From assembly GCF_023502325.1 (NCBI RefSeq), contig NZ_JAMFLZ010000004.1, forward strand, positions 1-64,000: 64,000 nt of DNA, read 5' to 3'. The position numbers were made by a program, and so were the translations under genes. The DNA comes from Wocania_A spongiicola (GTDB lineage Bacteria; Bacteroidota; Bacteroidia; Flavobacteriales; Flavobacteriaceae). Below are positions 53,603 through 63,357 of this stretch, piece after piece. Every line of letters begins with the position of its first letter. Positions within the stretch are counted from its first letter, which is position 1. The notes beneath the pieces are model-generated. The model had not been told where the DNA came from, made no database searches, and saw nothing but the letters and a program-made list of their open reading frames with translations.

Positions 53603-54835
53603 ATGGAAAATGTAGCGTTAATTGAATCTTTTTCAGAATTCAAAGACGATAAGTTAATTGACAGAGTAACGTTGATGGCTATTTTAGAAGATGTATTTAG
53701 AAGCGCCTTAAAAAAGAAATATGGTGATGATGATAATTTTGATATTATTGTTAACCCAGATAAAGGCGATTTAGAGATTTGGAGAAATAGAATAGTAGTT
53801 GCAGACGGTGATGTTGAAGAACCAAACCAAGAAATATCTTTAACTGAAGCTCGTAAAATAGAGCCAGATTTTGAAGTTGGTGAAGACGTATCTGAAGAAG
53901 TTAAGCTTATAGATTTAGGAAGACGAGCTATTTTAGCATTGCGTCAAAACCTAATTTCTAAAATTCATGAGCATGATAATACTATTATCTACAAGCAATT
54001 TAAAGATTTAGTAGGAGAAATTTATACAGCTGAAGTGCACCATATTCGTCACAGAGCTGTGATTTTGTTAGATGATGAAGGTAACGAAATTGTATTACCA
54101 AAAGACAGACAAATTCCTTCTGATTTTTTTAGAAAAGGTGATAATGTAAGAGGAGTAATTGATTCTGTTGAGCTTAAAGGAGCTAAGCCAACCATTATTA
54201 TGTCTAGAAGTTCACCTATATTTTTAGAAAAGTTATTTGAGCAAGAAATACCAGAGGTTTTTGATGGCTTAATTACTATTAAAAATGTAGTTAGAATTCC
54301 AGGCGAAAAAGCAAAGGTAGCTGTTGATTCTTATGATGATAGAATTGACCCAGTTGGTGCCTGTGTTGGTATGAAAGGGTCTCGTATTCACGGTATAGTT
54401 CGTGAGTTGGGTAACGAAAATATAGATGTAATTAACTATACAAATAATTTACAATTATATATAACTAGAGCCTTAAGCCCAGCAAGAGTAACATCAATAA
54501 AACTTGATGAAGAGACTAAACGTGCCGAGGTTATTTTAAAACCAGAGGAAGTAAGTAAAGCTATTGGTAGAGGAGGTCACAATATTCGTTTAGCCGGACA
54601 ATTAACAGGTTATGAGATAGATGTGTTTAGAGAAGGCGCTGAAGAAGATGTAGAATTAAGAGAATTCTCTGATGAAATTGAAGGATGGATTATTGACGAA
54701 TTTAGCAAAGCAGGATTAGATACTGCTAAGAGTATTTTAGAACAAGATGTAACGGATTTAGTTAAAAGAACTGACTTAGAGGAAGAAACAATTAATGATG
54801 TTATTAGAATTCTAAGAGAAGAATTCGAGGAATAA
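53603..54835 (+). CDS. nusA: Transcription termination/antitermination protein NusA
   Basis: The 410-residue RNA-polymerase-associated factor has the N-terminal domain (about 1-125), an S1 domain (about 130-200), and two KH domains with VGMKGSRIHGIVRELGNENIDVINY and IGRGGHNIRLAGQLTGYEIDV. It lacks the C-terminal acidic repeats of E. coli NusA, as is common outside Gammaproteobacteria. In other bacteria NusA controls its own operon, which makes the hairpin ahead of rimP of interest. Confidence 0.97.
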   Translation: MENVALIESFSEFKDDKLIDRVTLMAILEDVFRSALKKKYGDDDNFDIIVNPDKGDLEIWRNRIVVADGDVEEPNQEISLTEARKIEPDFEVGEDVSEEVKLIDLGRRAILALRQNLISKIHEHDNTIIYKQFKDLVGEIYTAEVHHIRHRAVILLDDEGNEIVLPKDRQIPSDFFRKGDNVRGVIDSVELKGAKPTIIMSRSSPIFLEKLFEQEIPEVFDGLITIKNVVRIPGEKAKVAVDSYDDRIDPVGACVGMKGSRIHGIVRELGNENIDVINYTNNLQLYITRALSPARVTSIKLDEETKRAEVILKPEEVSKAIGRGGHNIRLAGQLTGYEIDVFREGAEEDVELREFSDEIEGWIIDEFSKAGLDTAKSILEQDVTDLVKRTDLEEETINDVIRILREEFEE

Positions 54836-54847
54836 ATACCAATTTAA

Positions 54848-54880
54848 TTTGTATGATTAAATAGGTATAATATATATTTG
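54848..54880 (+). promoter_or_regulatory. Possible internal promoter for infB
   Basis: TTTG (54848-54851), 21 bases, then TATATTTG (54873-54880), in the 64-base gap between nusA and infB. Both boxes match the consensus, but the spacing is two bases longer than usual. It could add infB transcripts independent of the rimP leader hairpin. Confidence 0.45.
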
Positions 54881-54899
54881 AGTATTTTAAAGGCAATTT

Positions 54900-57689
54900 A
54901 TGGCTGAAACAATTAGATTAAATAAAGTATTACGCGAACTTAATATCTCTCTAGATCGCGCTGTGGAATTTTTAGAATCCAAAGGCGTAGAAATTGAGAA
55001 GCGCCCTACTACAAAAATTTCTGAAGAAACTTATAGAATTCTTTCAGACGAATTTGAAACAGACGCTAATAAAAAAGTTGCATCTAAAGAAGTTAGTGAA
55101 GCGAAACAAAAGGAAAAAGATTTGTTACGCGAACAACGTGAGCGTGAACTTGAAGAAAAACAAAAGGTAGCAGCCCAAAAAGAAGAAGTTGTTAAAGCAG
55201 CTAAAACGCTTTCTGGACCAAAAACAGTAGGTAAAATTGATTTAGAACCTAAAAAGAAAGAAGAAGTAGCAGCTAAAAAAGAAGAAGTTGTTGCTCCAGA
55301 AGCGCCTCAAGAAGCAGTTAAAAAAGAAAAAGAGGTAGCGGTAAAAGCGGTAGATGTTAAAGAAGAAGCTAAAGCGAAAGAACCTGTAAAAGCTGAAAAG
55401 GAAGAAGCTAAAACAGAAGAAAAGATAGAAGTCAAAAAAGAAGAAGTTGTTTCTAAAAAAGAAAAACTAAATGAAGATGGAGAGCTTGTTCCAGATGAAA
55501 AGGTAGCTACACAATACAAAAAACTTACTGGACCAAAAATAGCTGGAAATAAAATTGATTTAACTCAATTTAATAAACCTAAGAAAAAGAAAGAAGAAAA
55601 GAAACCAGAAGCTAAAACTGGAGAAGGTGCTGCAAATAAGAAAAAGCGTCGCCGTATAAGTAAAGCTGGTGCACCAGGTTCTGGAAATGGAAATGGAAAC
55701 GCTTCAAGAAGAGGTGGAAATGACAGGTTTAAAGGAAAACCTGGAGCTGGTAAAGGAAGACGAAACATTGTAAAAGAGGAGCCTAGTGAAGAAGATGTGA
55801 AAAAACAAGTGCGGGAAACACTTGAAAAGCTTCAAGGCAAATCTAGCAAAGGTAAAGGGGCTAAATATAGAAGAGACAAAAGAGATCAACACAGAGAGCA
55901 ATCTGAAATTGACCAGCAAATTGAAGCTGCTGAAAGCAAAATACTTAAAGTAACAGAGTTTGTTACTGCTAGTGAAGTAGCAACCATGATGGATGTGCAG
56001 GTGACTCAAATTATTTCTGCTTGTATGTCTTTAGGTATGATGGTTACCATGAATCAACGATTGGATGCTGAAACTTTATCTATTGTAGCTGAAGAATTTG
56101 GGTACAAAGTTGAATTTATAACAGCAGATATAGAGGAGTCTATTGAAGAAGTTGAAGATAAACCAGAAGATTTAAAACCACGTGCGCCAATTGTTACAGT
56201 GATGGGTCATGTCGATCACGGTAAAACATCGCTTCTGGATTACATTCGTCAAGAAAATGTAATTGCAGGAGAATCTGGTGGTATAACACAGCACATTGGT
56301 GCTTATGGGGTACAATTAGAAAACGGTCAAAAAATAGCATTTTTAGATACGCCAGGTCACGAAGCTTTTACAGCGATGCGTGCTCGTGGTGCTCAAGTTA
56401 CAGATATTGCAATTATTTTAGCAGCAGCTGATGATGATATTATGCCGCAAACAAAAGAAGCTATTTCGCATGCCCAAGCAGCAGGAGTTCCTATTGTTTT
56501 TGCAATTAATAAAATAGATAAGCCTGACGCAAATCCTGAAAAAATTAAAGATGGATTAGCTCAAATGAACTTGCTTGTTGAAGACTGGGGTGGAAAAATT
56601 CAATCTCACGATATTTCAGCAAAGGTAGGTACTGGAGTTAAAGAATTATTAGAAAAAGTATTGCTTGAAGCAGAATTGTTAGAGCTTACAGCTAATCCAA
56701 ATAAATCTGCAGTTGGTACAGTTGTAGAAGCGTTTCTAGATAAAGGACGTGGTTATGTGTCAACTATATTAGTGCAAGCTGGGACTTTAAAAGTTGGAGA
56801 TTATGTCTTGGCAGGACAACATAGTGGTAAAGTAAAGGCCATGCATGATGAGCGAGGGAATGATGTTATAGAAGCAGGACCATCAACACCAGTATCTATA
56901 TTAGGTTTAGATGGAGCCCCACAAGCAGGTGATAAATTTAATGTATTTGAAGATGAACGTGAAGCTAAACAAATAGCGACTAAACGAGCTCAATTACAAC
57001 GTGAACAATCAGTTAGAACACAACGCCATATAACTCTAGATGAGATTGGTCGTCGTATTGCACTTGGTGATTTCCAAGAGTTGAATATTATTCTTAAAGG
57101 TGATGTAGATGGATCTGTTGAAGCACTTACAGACTCATTCCAAAAATTATCAACAGAAGAAATTCATGTAAATATAATTCATAAAGGTGTTGGAGCTATA
57201 ACAGAAAGTGATGTGTTATTAGCTACAGCATCAGATGCTATTATTATAGGATTTAATGTACGTCCAGTTGGGAATGCAAGAATGATTGCTGATAAAGAAG
57301 AAATTGATATTAGAACATATTCTATTATTTATGATGCCATAAACGATCTTAAAGATGCTATGGAGGGCATGTTATCTCCAGAGCTTAAAGAAGAGATTAC
57401 TGGTACTGCAGAGATTAGAGAAATGTTTAAAGTATCTAAGATTGGTACCATTGCAGGTTGTATGGTAACAAATGGTAAAATACTTAGAAGCTCTAGTATA
57501 AGATTAATTAGAGATGGTGTAGTTGTATATACAGGAGAGTTGGCCTCTTTAAAGCGATTTAAAGATGATGTTAAAGAAGTATCAAAAGGTTACGATTGTG
57601 GTATGCAAATTAAGAACTACAATGATATTAAAGAAGGCGATATTATAGAAGCTTTCCACGAAGTAGAAGTTAAAAAGAAGTTGAAATAA
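54900..57689 (+). CDS. infB: Translation initiation factor IF-2
   Basis: The 929-residue GTPase brings initiator tRNA to the 30S subunit. The N-terminal IF2_N segment (MAETIRLNKVLRELNISLDRAVEFL) leads into a long Lys/Glu/Ala-rich low-complexity region (about 60-330) and a Gly/Arg-rich stretch. The GTP-binding domain has GHVDHGKTSLLD (about 435-446), DTPGHEAF and NKID. The beta-barrel and fMet-tRNA-binding domains complete it. The charged N-terminal region is typical of the family but variable. A terminator follows. Confidence 0.97.
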   Translation: MAETIRLNKVLRELNISLDRAVEFLESKGVEIEKRPTTKISEETYRILSDEFETDANKKVASKEVSEAKQKEKDLLREQRERELEEKQKVAAQKEEVVKAAKTLSGPKTVGKIDLEPKKKEEVAAKKEEVVAPEAPQEAVKKEKEVAVKAVDVKEEAKAKEPVKAEKEEAKTEEKIEVKKEEVVSKKEKLNEDGELVPDEKVATQYKKLTGPKIAGNKIDLTQFNKPKKKKEEKKPEAKTGEGAANKKKRRRISKAGAPGSGNGNGNASRRGGNDRFKGKPGAGKGRRNIVKEEPSEEDVKKQVRETLEKLQGKSSKGKGAKYRRDKRDQHREQSEIDQQIEAAESKILKVTEFVTASEVATMMDVQVTQIISACMSLGMMVTMNQRLDAETLSIVAEEFGYKVEFITADIEESIEEVEDKPEDLKPRAPIVTVMGHVDHGKTSLLDYIRQENVIAGESGGITQHIGAYGVQLENGQKIAFLDTPGHEAFTAMRARGAQVTDIAIILAAADDDIMPQTKEAISHAQAAGVPIVFAINKIDKPDANPEKIKDGLAQMNLLVEDWGGKIQSHDISAKVGTGVKELLEKVLLEAELLELTANPNKSAVGTVVEAFLDKGRGYVSTILVQAGTLKVGDYVLAGQHSGKVKAMHDERGNDVIEAGPSTPVSILGLDGAPQAGDKFNVFEDEREAKQIATKRAQLQREQSVRTQRHITLDEIGRRIALGDFQELNIILKGDVDGSVEALTDSFQKLSTEEIHVNIIHKGVGAITESDVLLATASDAIIIGFNVRPVGNARMIADKEEIDIRTYSIIYDAINDLKDAMEGMLSPELKEEITGTAEIREMFKVSKIGTIAGCMVTNGKILRSSSIRLIRDGVVVYTGELASLKRFKDDVKEVSKGYDCGMQIKNYNDIKEGDIIEAFHEVEVKKKLK

Positions 57690-57716
57690 AGCTTTAAAAA
57701 CTTCGAACAAAATTTT

Positions 57717-57751
57717 AAAAGCCTCACAAATTAATTTGTGGGGCTTTTTTA
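57717..57751 (+). terminator. Intrinsic terminator after infB
   Basis: AAAAGCCTCACAAA pairs with TTTGTGGGGCTTTT (one wobble pair) around a TTAA loop, followed by a T run. It closes the rimP-nusA-infB operon. Confidence 0.92.
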
Positions 57752-57773
57752 TTTCTATTAAAATATCATTTTT

Positions 57774-57805
57774 TTTGTAAAGCTCACGTGAGCTTTATAT
57801 ATTTA
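57774..57805 (+). promoter_or_regulatory. Operator-promoter of the LacI-type regulator gene
   Basis: The 20-base perfect palindrome TAAAGCTCACGTGAGCTTTA (57778-57797) sits between TTTG (57774-57777) and TATATTTA (57798-57805). It therefore fills the whole spacer between -33 and -7-like boxes. LacI-family proteins bind such GC-centred palindromes. A repressor bound here would block RNA polymerase, so autorepression is likely. The gene starts 10 bases later. Confidence 0.75.
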
Positions 57806-57815
57806 CATCATTATT

Positions 57816-58829
57816 ATGATTGAAAGCAAAAATACTGTCACGATTAAAGATGTTGCGAGAGAACTCGGTATTCATCATGTAACAGTGTCTAGAGCTTTAA
57901 GAAACACAGGTTCTGTTAAGAAAGAAACAAGAGATCAGATAAAGAAGAAAGCTAATGAGTTAGGGTACAAACCAAACCGTTTAGCGCAAAATTTTAGAAA
58001 TAAGCGAAGTAATGTGTTGGCTGTTGTGGTTCCAGATTTACGGCCTTATTTTTTCTCAAAATTTGTTTCAGATTTTATGGAAATAGCGCAAGAAGCAGGC
58101 TACTCTGTAATGATATTTCAATCAAGTGAGAAGGCTAGTGTAGAAAAAGAAATTATTGATTCATTGATAGGATATCGGGTAGCAGGTGTTATAGCATCCG
58201 TTACTAAAGATACTGTTCAAGAGAGCCATTTTGATGTGCTGAAAAGCGAAGGTATCCCGTATGTGTTTTTTGATCGTGCTCCTGAAAAAACTGAGGCATC
58301 ACAGGTTTTAGTTAACAATTTTCAAGGTGCTTATGACGCAGTTAATGCGATGATAAAATCAGGAAAAAAGGAGATTGCTTATATTTCTACGCATTATCAA
58401 CATAAAATATTTCGTGATCGCTTGGAAGGGTATAAAGAAGCATTGAAGGATAATGGTTTGACATATCGAGAAGAACTGGTTGTAAAAGGTGGGTTTTTTA
58501 TGAAAGATGGATTTGTTCAAGCCGAAAGGTTAATGGCGTTGGAAAAAAAACCAGATGGAATATTAGCGGTTAGAGATGAAATAGGAATAGGTGTTATTAA
58601 ATATTTAAAAAAAACAGACGTTAGCGTACCAGAAGATGTTGCTGTTATTGGATTTGATAATGACCCAATGGGTGTTGCATGCGAACCAGAATTAACAACC
58701 GTAGAGCAATCTATTCCGTTAATGGTAGAGAGTTCGTTTGACTTGCTATTAGGGCAAATAAAAAATGCAAAATTAAATTTTGAAAAAAAAGTAATTGAAC
58801 CAAAAATTATTTTTAGAGGGTCAATTTAG
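57816..58829 (+). CDS. LacI-family transcriptional regulator
   Basis: The 337-residue regulator has an N-terminal helix-turn-helix (VTIKDVARELGIHHVTVSRALRNTGSVKKETRDQIKKKANELGYKPN, about 8-55) and a hinge helix NRLAQNFRNKRSN. A periplasmic-binding-protein-like sensor domain follows (VLAVVVPDLRPYFFSKFV, VFFDRAPE, IAYISTHYQHKIFRDRLEGYKEAL, VAVIGFDNDPMG). The effector is probably a sugar, but it cannot be named. A perfect palindrome fills its own promoter and a near copy precedes the next operon, so it likely controls both. Confidence 0.95.
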   Translation: MIESKNTVTIKDVARELGIHHVTVSRALRNTGSVKKETRDQIKKKANELGYKPNRLAQNFRNKRSNVLAVVVPDLRPYFFSKFVSDFMEIAQEAGYSVMIFQSSEKASVEKEIIDSLIGYRVAGVIASVTKDTVQESHFDVLKSEGIPYVFFDRAPEKTEASQVLVNNFQGAYDAVNAMIKSGKKEIAYISTHYQHKIFRDRLEGYKEALKDNGLTYREELVVKGGFFMKDGFVQAERLMALEKKPDGILAVRDEIGIGVIKYLKKTDVSVPEDVAVIGFDNDPMGVACEPELTTVEQSIPLMVESSFDLLLGQIKNAKLNFEKKVIEPKIIFRGSI

Positions 58830-58831
58830 TT

Positions 58832-58863
58832 TTTAAACAAAAAAGCACACGTGAGCATTTTTG
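58832..58863 (+). promoter_or_regulatory. Second operator copy ahead of the DUF1553/DUF1501 operon
   Basis: GCACACGTGAGC (58845-58856) matches 11 of 12 core bases of the palindrome before the LacI-type gene. Its flanks extend as an imperfect inverted repeat. It is flanked by TTTA (58832-58835) and CATTTTTG (58856-58863), so the operator again lies in a possible -33/-7 spacer. The boxes are weaker than in the first copy. Confidence 0.6.
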
Positions 58864-58958
58864 TTTTTTGGATAGAAAAATGAATTAGTAAGTGTAGAAT
58901 TAGTATAGAACATTTCAAATTGAAAGAAATTTTTAACTTAACCGTTAAGTTTAGATTT

Positions 58959-61886
58959 ATGATTGTTAATAGAAACATAAAAAGAATATGGTCATTGAGC
59001 ATGCTGTGCTTAATCTTATTATCATGTAATAGTTCTAATCAATCTTATGAGTCACTTCCTAAAAAAGTTGATTTTAACTTTGATATTCGCCCAATACTTG
59101 TTCAAAATTGTTATTTATGTCACGGACCAGATCCTAGTAGTAGAAAAGCCAATCTTAGACTTGATACTTATGAAGGCGCTACTGCAGCATTAAAAGAAGG
59201 AGGGCATGCAGTTGTGCCAGGGAAACCAAGTAAAAGTGAATTGATTTATCGTATTACTCATGAGAACGATGATAAAATCATGCCACCACCAGAAATGAAT
59301 AGTAAGCTTAGTGAAAGAGAGATTAAACTTTTACAAAAGTGGATTGATCAAGGTGCAGAATGGAAACCTCACTGGTCGTTTATTAAGCCTAGCCTAGATA
59401 ATGAAATCAATGATATTGATTTTTACGTTAATAATTATTTAAATCTAAAGGAATTGAATAAGGCCCCAGTAGCAAATAAAAACACATTGATAAGAAGAGT
59501 TTCATATTTGTTAACTGGTTTACCTCCTGTTACTGAAGATGTAGAAGAATTTATCTCAGACTCATCTGAAAATGCTTATGATACGATGGTAAATAAGTAT
59601 TTAAACTCAATGGGTTATGGTGAGCGTTGGGCAAGACATTGGATGGATTTGGTTAGATACGCAGAAACTAAAGGTCATGAATTTGATTATACTATTACTG
59701 GTGCATGGGAATACAGAGATTATTTAATAAAAGCGTTTAATAACGATGTACCTTATAGTCAGTTGTTAAAAGAACATTTAGCAGGAGATTTATTAAAAGA
59801 AAAGAGATATGATACCGAAACAGGGAAATTAGAATCCCAAATAGCAACAGCATTCTATGCTATGGGAGAAGGAACCCATAGTCCCGTTGATGTGCGTCAA
59901 GATGAAGCCAATCGAATAGATAATATGATTGATGTAACTTCAAAAACTTTTCAAGGGCTTACAGTATCGTGTGCTAAATGTCACGATCATAAATTTGACC
60001 CAATTACAGCAGCAGATTATTATGCTTTTTATGGGATAATGGAAAGCACTCGCTTTACACCATTAGATGCTAATTTATCTATTGAAAAAGAAAATATAGC
60101 AAAAGAATTATTAGAAATTCAAGATTATATAAAGGCTTTAGTAACAGAAAAAGTTAGTCCTCAAATTCAGGTAGAAAGGAACCAAAAAGATAATGAAGTT
60201 ATAAAACCTTCAAATGATTATAATCTACTTGGAGATTTTAGGGCTTCAAGTTTTGGTAAATGGAAAACAAGTGGAATGGCATTCGGTGAAAAGACAACTT
60301 TAGGGGTTCCAGAAATCGATAAACATTCAGGGAAATTAATTGCATTAAAAGAAGGAGTAGCATCAAGTAGGGTTTTTGATGTTGGTGTTTTTGGCAGTTT
60401 ACGATCTCCCGATTTTATTTTAGACTCCAATTTTATAGGAGTTCGCGCAAGAGGTAATCAAAGTACAATTCGAATAATAGTTGACAATTTTCAATTAATA
60501 CAAAACCCTATTTATGGAGATTTAACTAAAGGAATAAATAGTTCAGAATGGACAAACTATATTTTTAATGTTGAAGCTTGGAAAGGTCATAAAGCCTATG
60601 TTGAAATTCTTACAGGAGAATATATACAGCATAATTTTAATTTAGCTAAAGATGCCTTTGTCGAAGCAGAGTATGCTATTTCCTTTAATAAAGAATGGCC
60701 TTCAGAAATAAGAATAACGAATAATGACCCATCAGCAAAACAAATTAAAGCAATTAACAAACAAATTAAAAAAGGACATTTAAAGCCTTCTTTTTATGAG
60801 TTAATAACGACTATCGATAGCAGTAAAAAATTATCAAGCAAATTAAAAGGCAAAACATTTATTTATGGGGTTTCAGATGGTTTTGCGAAAAATAGTCCAA
60901 TATTTAATAGAGGGAGGCACCAAGACCTCTCAGAAGATAGTATACCAAGAAGATTTTTATCAGCGCTACCACTAGGAGATGTCCCTTTTAAATCAAAAGG
61001 TAGTGGTCGGTTAGAATTGGCTCAAGCTATGCTTAACAAAGAAAACCCTTTAACTTCTAGAGTTATGGTAAACCGTATTTGGCATCATCTTTTTGGAAGA
61101 GGTATCGTTGAAACTGTTGATAATTTTGGGCTTCAAGGAAAGCTCCCTTCACATCCAGAACTTTTAGACCACTTGGCAATTAAGTTTCAAAAGGAGGGTT
61201 GGTCAATTAAAAAAATGATAAAATATATAGTGACTTCAGAAACTTTTAAAAGAAGTACACTTGTTAATAAAGAGGCTTTAAAAAAAGACCCTAATAACAT
61301 ATATTTGGCCTCTTTTCCAGTAAGACGCTTAGAATCAGAGGCAATAAGAGATGGGATTTTAGTCGCATCTGAAAGTTTAAACGCTACAGTTTATGGGCCT
61401 CCAGTACCTACCTATTTAACTAAGTTTATGCAAGGAAGAGGAAGACCTGAAAAATCAGGACCTTTGAATGGTAATGGAAGAAGAAGTATTTATCAGTCTG
61501 TGAGGCGGAATTTTTTAGAACCTATGATGACCGTTTTTGATCGCCCTATACCATTTACTACTTTTGGAAAGCGTGATGTTACTAATGTACCATCTCAATC
61601 TTTAATTTTAATGAATGATCCTTTTGTAATTGAGCAAGCTGAAATTATGGCTCAAAAGTTATTAAAAGAAGAAAGCTTATCCTTTGGTCAAAAAATTGAG
61701 TGGATTTATATGCGTGCCTTTTCAAGAAAACCAACTGAAGATGAGATTGCTAATGCGTTTAAATTTGTAAAACAACTTGAGGATATGAAAAAGGGAAACA
61801 ATAATAACGCCGATTTTGATTTAGAAATATGGAAAGAATATTGTCATAGTATATTTAATTTAAAAGAATTTTTATACCTAATATAA
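58959..61886 (+). CDS. Planctomycete-type cytochrome lipoprotein (PSCyt1-DUF1549-DUF1553)
   Basis: The 975-residue product starts at the ATG at 58959, which gives a lipoprotein signal (LLSC, Cys23). An upstream TTG at 58920 is less likely. A cytochrome-like domain with one CxxCH heme motif (CYLCH, 51-55) is followed by a DUF1549-type domain, which contains a second CxxCH (CAKCH, 338-342), and a DUF1553 domain near the C-terminus (NPLTSRVMVNRIWHHLFGRGIVETVDNFG). A beta-sandwich-like insert lies around 400-560. Such proteins are abundant in Planctomycetes and occur in glycan-degradation loci. The reaction is unknown. It overlaps the DUF1501 start by 1 base. Confidence 0.9.
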   Translation: MIVNRNIKRIWSLSMLCLILLSCNSSNQSYESLPKKVDFNFDIRPILVQNCYLCHGPDPSSRKANLRLDTYEGATAALKEGGHAVVPGKPSKSELIYRITHENDDKIMPPPEMNSKLSEREIKLLQKWIDQGAEWKPHWSFIKPSLDNEINDIDFYVNNYLNLKELNKAPVANKNTLIRRVSYLLTGLPPVTEDVEEFISDSSENAYDTMVNKYLNSMGYGERWARHWMDLVRYAETKGHEFDYTITGAWEYRDYLIKAFNNDVPYSQLLKEHLAGDLLKEKRYDTETGKLESQIATAFYAMGEGTHSPVDVRQDEANRIDNMIDVTSKTFQGLTVSCAKCHDHKFDPITAADYYAFYGIMESTRFTPLDANLSIEKENIAKELLEIQDYIKALVTEKVSPQIQVERNQKDNEVIKPSNDYNLLGDFRASSFGKWKTSGMAFGEKTTLGVPEIDKHSGKLIALKEGVASSRVFDVGVFGSLRSPDFILDSNFIGVRARGNQSTIRIIVDNFQLIQNPIYGDLTKGINSSEWTNYIFNVEAWKGHKAYVEILTGEYIQHNFNLAKDAFVEAEYAISFNKEWPSEIRITNNDPSAKQIKAINKQIKKGHLKPSFYELITTIDSSKKLSSKLKGKTFIYGVSDGFAKNSPIFNRGRHQDLSEDSIPRRFLSALPLGDVPFKSKGSGRLELAQAMLNKENPLTSRVMVNRIWHHLFGRGIVETVDNFGLQGKLPSHPELLDHLAIKFQKEGWSIKKMIKYIVTSETFKRSTLVNKEALKKDPNNIYLASFPVRRLESEAIRDGILVASESLNATVYGPPVPTYLTKFMQGRGRPEKSGPLNGNGRRSIYQSVRRNFLEPMMTVFDRPIPFTTFGKRDVTNVPSQSLILMNDPFVIEQAEIMAQKLLKEESLSFGQKIEWIYMRAFSRKPTEDEIANAFKFVKQLEDMKKGNNNNADFDLEIWKEYCHSIFNLKEFLYLI

Positions 61887-63337
61887 TGAGTAAGTACCAT
61901 AATTTTATGCAAAAACCACTTTCACGTCGTGAAATGTTAGATATCTGCAAAGGTGGATTTGGATCACTCGCTTTATTGAGTTTGTTAGGACCTTTACCAT
62001 TATCTTGCGGTCAGTCTGAAAGGTCTATTATAAACCCAAGTTCAAATCTCAATTTAGGACCACATTTTTTACCTAAGGCGAAAAGCATCATTTTTCTTTA
62101 TATGGATGGCGGGGTGTCTCAAGTAGACTCTTTTGACCCTAAACCAAGGTTAACAAAAGAAAATGGAGAAGATCCAAGGAAAAAATTTAAAGTAGATGCA
62201 ACTCAATTTGATAACGTTGGTAAAATTTTAAAAAGCCCTTGGGAGTTTAAACAGTACGGTGAGTGCGGGATGCCAGTTAGTGAGCTTTTTCCTCATATTG
62301 CAACTTGCGTAGATGACATAGCATTAATTAGATCTATGACATCACAATTTCCAGAACATACAAATGCGAATTATTTTTTACATACAGGTAGTGGACTTCA
62401 AGGAAGACCAAGCATGGGGTCTTGGATAACTTATGGTTTAGGAAGCGAAAACAAAAATATTCCTGGATATGTAGTGCTAGACGGAGGACTTATTCCTCCT
62501 GGAGGCCTTGATAACTTTAAAAATGGATTCTTACCAGCATCTTATCAGGCTTCAATATTAAGAGCAGGCCCCCAACCTATCGCTAATATAAAACCCAAAG
62601 AAAGTATTCCGAATTTACAGGAACAAAAACTAAGTTTTATTAAAGCACTAGATAAAAAACAACTTGCTGAAATAGGTGAAGTTGACGCTGTTGAATCAGC
62701 TATTTCAAATTATGAGCTAGCATATAAAATGCAATCTTCAATTCCAGAATTAACAGAATTCAAAGAAGAATCTAAAGCTACAAAAAAATTATATGGATTT
62801 GAATCTGATGATCCTCATACAAGAGGCTATGCAGCTCAATGCTTGTTAGCACGTAGACTTGTTGAAAGAGGGGTGCGCTTTATAGAGTTAACGTGCCCAA
62901 AAGTAAGTGCCGACAGGTGGGACCAACATGGAAATCTAAAAGATGGGCACGAGAAAAATGCTCACGCAGTAGACCAGCCCATTGCTGGATTACTTAAAGA
63001 TTTAAAATCGAGAGGACTATTAGAAGAAACCTTAGTTGTATGGACTGGAGAATTTGGAAGGACACCATTTGCTCAAGGGTCAAATGGACGAGATCATAAC
63101 CCTTCGGCTTGTAGTATGTGGATGGCCGGTGCTGGAATTAAAGGAGGAACTATATTTGGAAGAACAGATGAATATGGTTATAGAGTAATTGAAAATGAAG
63201 TCTCAGTTCATGACCTTCATGCTACGATGATGCATTTAATGGGGATCAATCATGAGCATCTTACTTTTAGATTTGGAGGACGAGATATAAGATTAACAGA
63301 TGTACACGGACATGTCATTAAAGATATATTAGCTTAA
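61886..63337 (+). CDS. DUF1501 family exported protein
   Basis: The 483-residue product has a twin-arginine-like leader (SRREMLDICKGGFGSLALLSLLG, about 13-35). The alkaline-phosphatase/sulfatase-like DUF1501 core shows IIFLYMDGGVSQVDSFDPKP, SQFPEHTNANYFLHTG, VVWTGEFGRTPFAQG and GRDHNPSACSMWMAGAGIKGG. DUF1501 proteins almost always follow DUF1549/DUF1553 proteins, as here, where the genes overlap by 1 base (TAATG). The pair probably acts in the periplasm on one substrate, still unidentified. Confidence 0.92.
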   Translation: MSKYHNFMQKPLSRREMLDICKGGFGSLALLSLLGPLPLSCGQSERSIINPSSNLNLGPHFLPKAKSIIFLYMDGGVSQVDSFDPKPRLTKENGEDPRKKFKVDATQFDNVGKILKSPWEFKQYGECGMPVSELFPHIATCVDDIALIRSMTSQFPEHTNANYFLHTGSGLQGRPSMGSWITYGLGSENKNIPGYVVLDGGLIPPGGLDNFKNGFLPASYQASILRAGPQPIANIKPKESIPNLQEQKLSFIKALDKKQLAEIGEVDAVESAISNYELAYKMQSSIPELTEFKEESKATKKLYGFESDDPHTRGYAAQCLLARRLVERGVRFIELTCPKVSADRWDQHGNLKDGHEKNAHAVDQPIAGLLKDLKSRGLLEETLVVWTGEFGRTPFAQGSNGRDHNPSACSMWMAGAGIKGGTIFGRTDEYGYRVIENEVSVHDLHATMMHLMGINHEHLTFRFGGRDIRLTDVHGHVIKDILA

Positions 63338-63357
63338 AACCTAAAAACAGTAATTAA

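Noticed and set aside
55307..56009. Serine- and phenylalanine-rich minus-strand frames across the infB N-terminal region.
   Set aside because: They are the reverse complement of the Lys/Glu/Ala-rich linker of IF-2, which keeps antisense frames open by composition alone.
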